The notes: generated by a model from the letters alone, not told the origin. Numbered from the stretch's first letter, positions 1-5,396 are shown. The stretch is 6,509 nucleotides of DNA from an uncultured Clostridia bacterium (GCA_947631875.1 CANRMV010000062.1:1-6509), one strand, 5' to 3'. A program made the numbers and translations.

Positions 1-1580
1 GCTTTAATAACATTTTTGCCTTTAACAACATCTAACTTTTGTTCATTTATAATTAATAGTTCTGTGCCTTTTGTTCGTGCGTCAACAACGTCACTAACCT
101 TTGCTGACCCAATTTGCAATTTTCCTGCTTCTTTGGCATAGACAGTGATTTCAGTCAATTCCATTCCAGAATAGAGCGTTTGATCGATGTGTTCTTTATA
201 ATAAGGCATAAGGGCAATGTAATTGCTTGAAAGGTCAACATAGTCACTTTCAAAATACTTGCTCATAACTTCGGCAACTTCAGTGGTGTGTTCAAAAACA
301 TCTTCTCCAGCGGTCGCACCAGGGATATACCAGTCAGACCTTACTGCACCACGCCATATGTATCCGTCATAGCCCATATATAATTCGTCAGCGTCTTTAC
401 CATTTTGTCCATTTTCACCGTCTTTGCCTTTAATACAAACGAGAAGCGTCCATCCTTCTTCGTTTTTACGATACAAGTTCCATGTCGTTGAGTTGAGATA
501 GAAATCACCTTCATTTCCCTCAACTTCGACATCTAAGCTTGTAGGATCTTGATCTCCGATTTGCCATGACGTTCCGTCACTTCCTGGGGTTCCTGCCAAG
601 CCGTTATCTCCGGTTTTGCCTTTAATATTCCCCACTTGTTCCCAGCCGATGTCACCATAATGCCAAACATCAAAAGAAGAGTTGTCTAGGTAGAAGTCGC
701 CTTCTTTGCCATCATGAATTTGATCTTTTGGACTTCCAGTACCATCCGCTCCTTTTTCCCCGGCGGGGCCTGGCTTTCCATCGGTTCCTTTTATTGAACC
801 TACAAGATCCCAATTTGTTTTTCCCGTACATTTGTAAACATTCCAATCAAAAGTATTAAGATATAGGTCCCCCACATTTCCGCTTACATTACCTTGTGGG
901 TTTTGTACGCCAACTTGCCAAGTTGCACCATCTTGTCCTTTTTCACCTTGTTGCCCTTGTAAACCTGGCTTTCCATCAGTTCCTTTTATTGAGCCGACTT
1001 CCTGCCAAGTCCCGTCCTCAAATCTATAAATGACATATTCTGTTTCATCTAAGTAGTAATCTCCATTTTTTGCGTCAAGAACACGACCTTGCGGATTTTC
1101 ATCGCCAAATCTCCATGTTACGCCGTCTTCTCCTTTGAGGTTGGTCTTTAAAAGCCAACCGCCAACTTTTTGCTTTTCATAGACATTTCCGGTTTCCGTA
1201 TCGAGATACAAATCGCCGGCCGAACCTTGAACATTAGATGTGTTAGGATCGCCAGTTCCTGTCTTAACGGCTGTTCCATCTTTGCCGGCAGGGCCGGTAT
1301 CTCCTTTGTCACCTTTACCAATACTGTATATTGCTGTCCAGACAGATTCCTTTTTTTGATATACATTACCATTTTGTGTGTCTAGATAATAATCACCATC
1401 ATGCCCTGTGGCACTGTCTGGCGATCCTTGACCATCATACCAACTTGGGGTAGGGGATACTTGCTCATTTTGTCTATCGCCAATGACAAAATATAATATT
1501 GGCGACACTGTCGACAATGCAAACGATAAAACTAGCACCATGCAAGCCACAAAGATTTTCCAATTAAATTTTTTACTCAT
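1..1580 (-). CDS. Modular collagen-like, membrane-anchored surface protein (3' end beyond window)
   Basis: An open frame runs from ATG at 1580 to the window edge (526 codons, no stop), with GGAGG 5 nt upstream. Residues about 9-33 form one hydrophobic segment, a signal-anchor. Six modules of 51-64 residues follow, each with a G-D-[YLF]-Y-L-[DN] strand motif (at 62, 122, 173, 237, 294, 358), then [VIL]-[YW]...W and I-K-G. Most end in short Gly-X-Y tracts (about 90-102, 200-218, 265-280, 321-336, 385-394). A degenerate seventh module lies at about 400-417. The tail from about 418 looks like a beta-rich domain of unknown role. Such collagen-like modules are known from Gram-positive surface proteins and phage tail fibres; the anchor favours a cell-surface protein. 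Adhesion or surface masking is inference. The gene lies directly downstream of the inverted-repeat segment at 1625-1778, which may switch it. Confidence 0.85.
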   Translation of the reverse strand, partial: MSKKFNWKIFVACMVLVLSFALSTVSPILYFVIGDRQNEQVSPTPSWYDGQGSPDSATGHDGDYYLDTQNGNVYQKKESVWTAIYSIGKGDKGDTGPAGKDGTAVKTGTGDPNTSNVQGSAGDLYLDTETGNVYEKQKVGGWLLKTNLKGEDGVTWRFGDENPQGRVLDAKNGDYYLDETEYVIYRFEDGTWQEVGSIKGTDGKPGLQGQQGEKGQDGATWQVGVQNPQGNVSGNVGDLYLNTFDWNVYKCTGKTNWDLVGSIKGTDGKPGPAGEKGADGTGSPKDQIHDGKEGDFYLDNSSFDVWHYGDIGWEQVGNIKGKTGDNGLAGTPGSDGTSWQIGDQDPTSLDVEVEGNEGDFYLNSTTWNLYRKNEEGWTLLVCIKGKDGENGQNGKDADELYMGYDGYIWRGAVRSDWYIPGATAGEDVFEHTTEVAEVMSKYFESDYVDLSSNYIALMPYYKEHIDQTLYSGMELTEITVYAKEAGKLQIGSAKVSDVVDARTKGTELLIINEQKLDVVKGKNVIK

Positions 1581-1585
1581 TTTTT

Positions 1586-1592
1586 CCTCCTT
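1586..1592 (-). promoter_or_regulatory. Ribosome binding site of the surface protein
   Basis: AAGGAGG on the minus strand, 5 nt before ATG at 1580. It is close to the full anti-Shine-Dalgarno complement and fixes the start codon of the collagen-like gene. Confidence 0.85.
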
Positions 1593-1614
1593 AAAAAACG
1601 AAATTTATCGATTT

Positions 1615-1623
1615 ATTTTAACA
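1615..1623 (-). promoter_or_regulatory. Possible extended -10 element outside the inverted-repeat segment
   Basis: TGTTAAAAT on the minus strand is a TGn-type extended -10, the same nine bases as in the zinc-ribbon operon promoter. No recognisable -35 lies 16-18 bp upstream. If active, it would give the surface gene expression independent of the orientation of the neighbouring segment, so it is the main competing explanation to a promoter switch. Confidence 0.3.
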
Positions 1624-1624
1624 C

Positions 1625-1640
1625 AGAATTGGCTAATCTA
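1625..1640 (+). repeat. Left 16-bp inverted repeat (IRL)
   Basis: AGAATTGGCTAATCTA, the exact reverse complement of 1763-1778. It lies 44 bp upstream of the surface-protein start codon. The repeat stops abruptly on both sides. Confidence 0.85.
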
Positions 1641-1659
1641 CGCACCTTCTATATTTTAT

Positions 1660-1687
1660 ATATTAGCATATTGATGTTTAAAAACAA
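1660..1687 (-). promoter_or_regulatory. Candidate promoter of the surface gene inside the invertible segment
   Basis: On the minus strand, TTGTTT (1687-1682), a 16-bp spacer and TAATAT (1665-1660), with TG at 1668-1667 forming an extended -10. The predicted start near 1653 would give a leader of about 70 nt containing the left repeat. In the present orientation it points at the collagen-like gene; if the segment flipped it would point into the recombinase gene as antisense. The region is AT-rich, so chance matches are easy. Confidence 0.45.
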
Positions 1688-1762
1688 AATATTTAATGCT
1701 AAAAAACATTAATATTCTCGTTTTTTCTGTTTCTTTATGGTGTTTTCAACAATATTTTTTCA

Positions 1763-1778
1763 TAGATTAGCCAATTCT
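1763..1778 (-). repeat. Right 16-bp inverted repeat (IRR)
   Basis: TAGATTAGCCAATTCT, the exact reverse complement of 1625-1640. It lies 18 bp from the stop codon of the tyrosine recombinase gene. Outside it, TCTATGCAC echoes TCTACGCAC at 1637-1645 in direct orientation (one mismatch), so the two sites also have some direct-repeat character. Confidence 0.85.
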
Positions 1779-1796
1779 ATGCACTATTTTTTTTAT

Positions 1797-2711
1797 TTAA
1801 AGAACGCTAATTTTAGAAAGCCGATTAATCATTTCTCTCTTGTGTTCAAGCAAACTGTGTGCGTATCTTTTCAAGGTTATCATCGGATTGGAATGTCCCA
1901 AAATGTCAGATAAAGTTTTAATATCCATTCCTACTTCAAGAGCTCGCGTTGCAAAAGTGTGGCGAAGAGAATGAAAACCTCTATGTTCAATATTTAATTT
2001 TTTTAATAATCGCTCAAATGTGTATTGATAACTTCTTATAGAAACACCTTGATTACATTTCCCTTCTACAACATAATCGCTTTTAGATTTTTTTCTTATT
2101 TCTTTTAATCTCGGCAACAGTTTTTTAAAAATAGGTATTATTCTGATTGAGTTTTCAGTTTTAGGAGAATCGATAATTTTCACATATTTCCCGTTTTGCC
2201 AACAATCATAACAGGTTTTACTGATATAAAAACACTCTTTTGCGAAATCTATATCAGTCCATTTTAAAGAAAGTAACTCGCCAATTCGAAGCCCTGAATA
2301 CAAGCACAAAACAATGCCAAATAGTTTTGTTTTTGGACTGTCAAAAATATGTTCTTCAATTTTTTGTTGTTCTATCTTTGAAAAGCATTTCACTTGTTTT
2401 TCGTGTGTTTTTGGCAAAATAATTGAATTCGTATGTATTTTTTCAACTTTTTCGTGATTTTTTGCAATTTTTATTGATAATTTTAAGACGGAGAATATTC
2501 CATTTATCGTATTTGTAGATAAATTACGATTGAAAAGTTCTGTTACAAACTGTTGCAAAATGCCTGCAGACAGCTCCTCCATATCTTTTTCTCCAAGACT
2601 TTTTAAAATGTGATTGTTTGCTATCGCCCTATACTTTTTGTAGGTTTGAAATTTTTTTGTTGGTTTGACATAAATCTCAAGCCATTCATTTAACCATTCT
2701 TTATATTTCAT
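1797..2711 (-). CDS. Tyrosine recombinase / phage-type integrase
   Basis: The protein has 304 residues. It cuts and rejoins DNA at specific sites through a covalent tyrosine intermediate. Residues about 1-100 are the helical core-binding domain and about 105-300 the catalytic domain. The catalytic set is visible: R142 (SGLRIGE), K184 (SPKTENSIR), H247-x-x-R250 (HSLRHTFATR), H273 (LGHSN) and Y283 (LKRYAH), so it should be active. GGAGGT 7 nt before 2711 decides the start; an in-frame ATG at 2771 lacks such a site. There is no clear N-terminal arm-binding domain, which fits a XerC/D-like or inversion-type enzyme, although small integrases exist. The gene ends 18 bp from an inverted repeat, its likely substrate (inference). 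It appears more AT-rich than the genes at 4206-6509. Confidence 0.95.
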   Translation of the reverse strand: MKYKEWLNEWLEIYVKPTKKFQTYKKYRAIANNHILKSLGEKDMEELSAGILQQFVTELFNRNLSTNTINGIFSVLKLSIKIAKNHEKVEKIHTNSIILPKTHEKQVKCFSKIEQQKIEEHIFDSPKTKLFGIVLCLYSGLRIGELLSLKWTDIDFAKECFYISKTCYDCWQNGKYVKIIDSPKTENSIRIIPIFKKLLPRLKEIRKKSKSDYVVEGKCNQGVSIRSYQYTFERLLKKLNIEHRGFHSLRHTFATRALEVGMDIKTLSDILGHSNPMITLKRYAHSLLEHKREMINRLSKISVL

Positions 2712-2850
2712 TGTTTTTACCTCCAATTTTAATTTTAAATTGTTTGTAAAAACGGATAAAATAAAAAACATAATTTTTTAGGCTAATTTTGAACAAACAA
2801 AAATTTTTAAAAACAATCAATATGAAATAAGATTGATAGATTAAATAAAA

Positions 2851-2883
2851 GCACTAAGTTTTTAAAACAATGAAACTCAGTGC
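2851..2883 (-). terminator. Bidirectional Rho-independent terminator
   Basis: GCACTAAGTTT (2851-2861) and AAACTCAGTGC (2873-2883) form an 11-bp stem with an 11-nt loop. On the minus strand the single imperfect pair is a G-U wobble, and the hairpin is followed by TTTTATTT. On the plus strand it is followed by CTTTTTGTTT. It lies about 58 bp past the stop of the zinc-ribbon operon, which it probably terminates, insulating the recombinase gene. It could also stop plus-strand antisense transcripts coming through the recombinase gene. Confidence 0.8.
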
Positions 2884-2940
2884 CTTTTTGTTTAATGATT
2901 GATGTTGTTAATTGTTAAATAAACATTTGTGACAATTTCC

Positions 2941-3510
2941 TTAAAATTTGTGTCCGCATTTTGTGCAGAATTTTGCCTCACGTGTGTTCTTTGCTCCGCA
3001 CGCTGTGCAAAATTTTATGTCTGGATTTGGCGCTACTGCACTTTGACTTTGTGTTTCAGCATTTTCGTTTGGTTGTTTCCCTCGTATTCCATTTGAAATT
3101 GCACTGGTAACTTTTTGAATTGCAGGAGATGTTTCGTCTGCAAGATAGGTCGCTGTTTCACCAACAACAGGTGCAACTGTGCTTGCATATGCGGCGATTT
3201 CGCGTGCATGAGCAAAAAAGGAGGCATATACACCAAAAGCAAGCATACCCAATCCAATTGTTAACAAAATCCCGCCACCAGCAAAGAAACCGACACTTGA
3301 AGAAAATCCCTGTCCTATGTTTGGCATCCCTGGTTCTAGAGGCTTTTCAACTGTTTTGCCTATTGATGTGAAACCTAAAATTAACAAAACAATGCCAATA
3401 ATGCAGAAAACGGCTCCAACGCCTAAAAGAACATATCCTATCTTTTGAAGTTTGGTTTTAACCTTTTGATGATTTGCTTCGTTAACGAATTTTCCATTAA
3501 GTTCTGCCAT
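2941..3510 (-). CDS. Two-pass membrane protein with C-terminal zinc ribbon
   Basis: The protein has 189 residues; GGAGA lies 5 nt before ATG at 3510. It has a short basic N-terminus, a hydrophobic segment at about 24-47, a Gly/Pro-rich linker, a second hydrophobic segment at about 73-100, an Ala-rich stretch to about 140, a polar linker, and a C-terminal zinc ribbon with C168-x2-C171 and C182-x2-C185 ending GHKF. Ribbons of this kind usually have structural or protein-contact roles. No catalytic motif is visible and I cannot give a function. It is the second gene of an operon, 12 bp after the small zinc-ribbon gene, and both ribbons match closely (K-[FY]-C-x2-C-G-x-K-N ... F-C-x2-C-G-H-K-F), suggesting a shared partner or duplication. 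Confidence 0.85.
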   Translation of the reverse strand: MAELNGKFVNEANHQKVKTKLQKIGYVLLGVGAVFCIIGIVLLILGFTSIGKTVEKPLEPGMPNIGQGFSSSVGFFAGGGILLTIGLGMLAFGVYASFFAHAREIAAYASTVAPVVGETATYLADETSPAIQKVTSAISNGIRGKQPNENAETQSQSAVAPNPDIKFCTACGAKNTREAKFCTKCGHKF

Positions 3511-3522
3511 AATTTTCTCCTT

Positions 3523-3720
3523 TTATTTGTCTAGTTCAACGAATTTATGCCCACATTGTGCACAAAAGTTTGCAGTAACTTCGTTTTTTGTTCCGCAATT
3601 AGAGCAATATTTGACATCGGTTGTTGGTTGCTCATTTTCAGACTTTTTAATCGATTTGGCAAGGCTTGTCACGCCCATAATCACACCCGCCGTTAAAAGA
3701 GCATCTCCAATTTTTGACAT
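3523..3720 (-). CDS. Small zinc-ribbon protein
   Basis: The protein has 65 residues: a weakly hydrophobic N-terminal segment (about 4-21), a short charged linker, and a zinc ribbon with C39-x2-C42 and C53-x2-C56. I chose the start at 3720 because AAGG lies 6 nt upstream. The longer in-frame ATG at 3762 coincides with the expected transcription start of the promoter at 3769-3797 and has no ribosome binding site; starting there would add 14 residues (MNDINERSRRRRST). Its ribbon closely resembles that of the next gene, 12 bp downstream. Function is not recognisable; it may be a peripheral or membrane-associated partner of that protein (inference). Confidence 0.8.
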   Translation of the reverse strand: MSKIGDALLTAGVIMGVTSLAKSIKKSENEQPTTDVKYCSNCGTKNEVTANFCAQCGHKFVELDK

Positions 3721-3768
3721 CGTTGACCTTCTTCTTCTCGAACGCTCGTTTATATCATTCATAAGAAA

Positions 3769-3797
3769 ATTTTAACATACCCCAGTCACCGTGTCAA
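3769..3797 (-). promoter_or_regulatory. Sigma-A promoter of the zinc-ribbon operon
   Basis: Minus strand: consensus TTGACA (3797-3792), a 17-bp spacer and TAAAAT (3774-3769), preceded by TGT to make an extended -10. Transcription should begin near 3762, leaving a leader of about 40 nt before the ATG at 3720. It lies between the tRNA 3' end and the operon, so the operon does not depend on tRNA readthrough. Confidence 0.85.
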
Positions 3798-3813
3798 GCA
3801 ATTAATAATAATT

Positions 3814-3888
3814 TGGTGCTCCCGTCAGGATTCGAACCCGAACTAATGGTTCCGAAGACCATTGTGCTATCCATTACACCACGAGAGC
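3814..3888 (-). tRNA. tRNA-Arg (anticodon UCG), CCA encoded
   Basis: All arms pair: acceptor GCTCTCG with CGGGAGC (one G-U), D stem GTGT/GCAC (one G-U), anticodon stem ATGGT/ACCAT around loop CTTCGGA with anticodon TCG, a 4-nt variable loop TAGT, and T stem TCGGG/CCTGA around TTCGAAT. The discriminator A is followed by a genomic CCA (3816-3814). The anticodon reads CGA/CGN arginine codons. The gene looks intact. Its first 41 nt are repeated exactly upstream at 4030-4070, and the nearest convincing promoter is upstream of that partial copy. Confidence 0.95.
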
Positions 3889-3893
3889 AAAAA
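3848..3893 (-). repeat. 46-bp direct repeat, copy inside the intact tRNA-Arg
   Basis: This block spans the tRNA from its 5' leader TTTTT through the 3' part of the anticodon loop. It is identical base for base to 4030-4075, at an offset of 182 bp. The match ends sharply at 3847/4029 and 3894/4076. Confidence 0.9.
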
Positions 3894-4029
3894 TATAAAG
3901 GGATGAGGAACCATTAGTTCCAAGGGGGTCCCCAGAAACGCAAGTGTTTAAGGGGAGCGAAGCGAGCAAGTGCAAGCGAGAGAGGGCGAGGATGCGAGAC
4001 CGACCAGCGAAAACTTGCGAAAGCGAGCA
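3894..4029. other. 136-bp GC-rich structured insert between tRNA-Arg copies
   Basis: The insert contrasts with its AT-rich surroundings. The part at about 3951-4029 is built around GCGA/GCGAGC words (at least seven GCGA). The other part has a palindrome GGGGTCCCC (3925-3933) and a 15-nt GGAACCATTAGTTCC (3907-3921) with self-complementary ends. Reading frames across it run through the tRNA or its partial copy and are low-complexity, so I see no protein. It may be a small repeat element, a structured RNA segment of the tRNA precursor, or debris of a tRNA duplication; the sequence alone does not decide. Confidence 0.7.
3929..3956. other. Imperfect hairpin in the tRNA-adjacent insert
   Basis: TCCCC (3929-3933) pairs with GGGGA (3952-3956), and inside it AAAC (3936-3939) pairs with GTTT (3946-3949) around loop GCAAGT, with 2-nt internal loops on each side. 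No U-tract follows on either strand, so it is not a standard terminator. It could be a processing signal or a conserved part of a repeat. Confidence 0.45.
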
Positions 4030-4075
4030 GGTTCCGAAGACCATTGTGCTATCCATTACACCACGAGAGCAAAAA
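4030..4075 (-). repeat. Partial tRNA-Arg copy (5' half only)
   Basis: An exact copy of the first 41 nt of the tRNA-Arg(UCG) gene plus its five leader bases. It breaks off after GGAACC, at the 3' side of the anticodon stem-loop. No matching 3' half follows, so it cannot make a tRNA alone. It lies directly downstream of the promoter at 4111-4139, in the place a normal tRNA gene would occupy. Confidence 0.9.
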
Positions 4076-4110
4076 CGGCGTTGAGGGCTGTTTCTACTTT
4101 CAATAGTGCT

Positions 4111-4139
4111 AGTATACAACTTTTGTTTGGAGTTGTAAA
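4111..4139 (-). promoter_or_regulatory. Promoter of the tRNA-Arg locus
   Basis: Minus strand: TTTACA (4139-4134), a 17-bp spacer and TATACT (4116-4111), each one mismatch from consensus. The predicted start near 4104 is about 34 nt upstream of the partial tRNA copy and about 216 nt upstream of the intact tRNA. It is divergent from the glycosyltransferase promoter, with 20 bp between the two -35 boxes. Confidence 0.75.
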
Positions 4140-4159
4140 GTGTTTTAATCCCATTTTGC

Positions 4160-4188
4160 TTTACTTTATTTTTTTCACATTGTATAAT
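4160..4188 (+). promoter_or_regulatory. Sigma-A promoter of the glycosyltransferase
   Basis: TTTACT (4160-4165), a 17-bp spacer and a perfect TATAAT (4183-4188). Transcription should start near 4195, just before the ribosome binding site, giving a very short leader. This supports ATG 4206 over ATG 4194 as the start. Confidence 0.8.
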
Positions 4189-4195
4189 TTGTCAT

Positions 4196-4200
4196 GGAGG
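4196..4200 (+). promoter_or_regulatory. Ribosome binding site deciding the glycosyltransferase start
   Basis: GGAGG lies 5 nt before ATG 4206. The alternative ATG at 4194 overlaps this site and would itself have no Shine-Dalgarno sequence, so translation is assigned to 4206. Confidence 0.8.
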
Positions 4201-4205
4201 ATTTT

Positions 4206-4910
4206 ATGAAAGTTTTAATTTGCACAGATTCGTTTTTGCCTGGTGTGGGTGGCACGGAGGAGGCGTGTTTTGGATATGCAAACGCCTTGCAAGGGGCGGG
4301 GGCAGAAGTCATGCTTGCCTGTCCGCGATATAATGACAATGATGAAGAAAAAGATAAGACATATAAATTTAATGTGGTAAGATTGCCAAGTGTTGGCATG
4401 ACCAAAAATGATAGGGCGGTTATGACCAAAATTGCTGGCAGTCAAATAAAACTAATGAAAGAGTTCAAGCCCGACATAATTCATATTGAAACCGTTTCGG
4501 GTATGGCTAAGATAGGGCTAAAACTTGGCAAAAAACTGAATGTGCCGGTTGTCATGACTATTCACACAAAATTTAAAGAGGCTTTTGAGCGTGGTGGTGG
4601 CAAATTGTTCTCTTCTATTATGGTCAAAAAAATTGCAAAAAGGCTTGGTATGGCAGACCAAGTCATTACCGTGGTTGAAAACATGAAAGAAGAGATTGCA
4701 AATTACGGGTTTGATGGACCTGTTACAGTCATTAAAAATGGGGCGATGTTTAAAAACACCGAAATTTCTGATGTCGAAAAATTAAAAATTAGACGGGAGT
4801 TGAATTTTGGACCAAAAGACAAAGTTATGATTTTTGTAGGGCATATGGTGTCATTTAAGCGGGTCGACTTTCTTTTGCAGTCGCTAAGAAGGGCGGTTGA
4901 CAAAGGCTAG
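4206..4910 (+). CDS. Glycosyltransferase family 4, N-terminal part (frameshifted gene)
   Basis: These 234 residues form the N-terminal Rossmann (acceptor-side) domain and linker of a GT4 retaining glycosyltransferase. The start MKVLICTDSFLPGVGG is typical, with the Gly-rich acceptor loop at about 13-16. HIETVSGMAKIG and VVMTIHTKF follow, and I-K-N-G-A then FVGHMVSFKRVDFLLQSL open the donor domain. Translation stops at TAG 4908-4910, inside the donor domain, just where the family has RLILVGGG; that motif continues in the +1 frame. With 4897-5379 it would be about 390 residues, a normal GT4 length. GT4 enzymes of this type often glycosylate membrane diacylglycerol or surface glycans; the substrate is not determinable here. 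As it stands the product would lack its nucleotide-sugar site. Confidence 0.85.
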   Translation: MKVLICTDSFLPGVGGTEEACFGYANALQGAGAEVMLACPRYNDNDEEKDKTYKFNVVRLPSVGMTKNDRAVMTKIAGSQIKLMKEFKPDIIHIETVSGMAKIGLKLGKKLNVPVVMTIHTKFKEAFERGGGKLFSSIMVKKIAKRLGMADQVITVVENMKEEIANYGFDGPVTVIKNGAMFKNTEISDVEKLKIRRELNFGPKDKVMIFVGHMVSFKRVDFLLQSLRRAVDKG

Positions 4911-5379
4911 GCTTATCCTTGTCGGTGGCGGTGCCGATTTTGACAAAATTAAATCGCTGTGTAAAGAATTAAAACTAGATGACCGAGTGGTCTTTACAGG
5001 GCGACTGACCGATAAGGCAAAAATCATGGATATGTATCACGCAAGCGACCTGTTTGTTATGGCAAGCATATTTGACAATGACCCCATCACCGTTGTGGAG
5101 GCGGCAAGTTGCAAAGTCCCTGCCCTTGTGATTGAGGGGACGGGCTGTAGCAATCGTATCAAAGATGGCGTAAACGGATTTACCTCCAAGAATGATGTCG
5201 AAGCGTTTTCTGACAAGATGGTAAAGGTTTTAAACCGTGACCTGACTGAAATTTCTAAAGTCGCAATGCAGACAATCCCGACATCATGGGCAGAGACCGT
5301 ATCAAAACATCTGCCAATTTACAGAAGCCTAATTTCTGCAAAAACTGCGAAAAAAGGCAAAAAAGTTCAAAAAAATTGA
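4897..5379 (+). pseudogene. Glycosyltransferase family 4, C-terminal donor domain (out of frame)
   Basis: This frame holds the rest of the GT4 donor-binding domain: ARLILVGGG, DDRVVFTGRL, MYHASDLFVMAS, then DNDPITVVEAASCKVP, GTGCSNRIKDGVNGF and a Lys-rich tail. The conserved E-x7-E motif appears as D-x7-E, with Asp in the first position, a variation that may be tolerated. Its only in-frame start near the junction is TTG 4897 with no good ribosome binding site, and an in-frame TAA lies just upstream, so it is better read as the second half of the gene beginning at 4206. Removing one base near GG 4905-4906 joins the frames as VDK-ARLILVGGG. Causes could be a real mutation, a phase-variable error or a sequencing error. 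Confidence 0.8.
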
Positions 5380-5396
5380 AAATTATGCTTGATAAG

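Larger units (their letters stand above)
1625..1778. other. Candidate invertible promoter segment
   Basis: The 154-bp block consists of 16-bp perfect inverted repeats around 122 bp of AT-rich DNA without a gene. A tyrosine recombinase gene lies on one side and a surface-protein gene on the other. Tyrosine recombinases that flip promoter segments between short inverted repeats to switch surface genes are established in several bacterial groups. The repeats, their placement and a promoter-like motif inside (1660-1687) are seen in the sequence. Inversion itself is inferred. The other reading is an attachment region at the end of an integrated element. Confidence 0.55.

Noticed and set aside
1148..1385. 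Short open frames on both strands inside the collagen-like gene
   Set aside because: They overlap the long minus-strand frame with clear repeats, lack ribosome binding sites and show low-complexity shadow translations.
1625..1778. Inverted repeat as a transcription terminator
   Set aside because: The loop would be 122 nt and no U-tract follows either arm directly, so a hairpin terminator is implausible.
1625..1784. Inverted-repeat region as attL/attR of an integrated element
   Set aside because: The sites have partial direct-repeat character (TCTACGCAC and TCTATGCAC), but only about 140 bp separates them with no gene between; the perfect match is in inverted orientation. Kept only as an alternative reading.
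2711..2771. Upstream start for the recombinase at 2771
   Set aside because: It adds 20 residues without a ribosome binding site, while ATG 2711 has GGAGGT at 7 nt and begins at the usual domain start.
2781..2790. GGCTAAT upstream of the recombinase as a third recombination site
   Set aside because: Only seven bases match the inverted-repeat core, which is expected by chance in a window this size.
3033..3371. Open frames overlapping the zinc-ribbon membrane protein
   Set aside because: They are shadows of the real frame, with compositions (runs of Gln, His, Leu) typical of out-of-frame translation.
3874..4209. Open frames covering the tRNA and GC-rich insert
   Set aside because: They run through the tRNA or its partial copy and the tRNA promoter, so they are not proteins.
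4899..4911. Programmed ribosomal frameshift in the glycosyltransferase
   Set aside because: The required shift is +1 (or -2), and there is no slippery heptamer, RF2-like signal or nearby structure that I can recognise.
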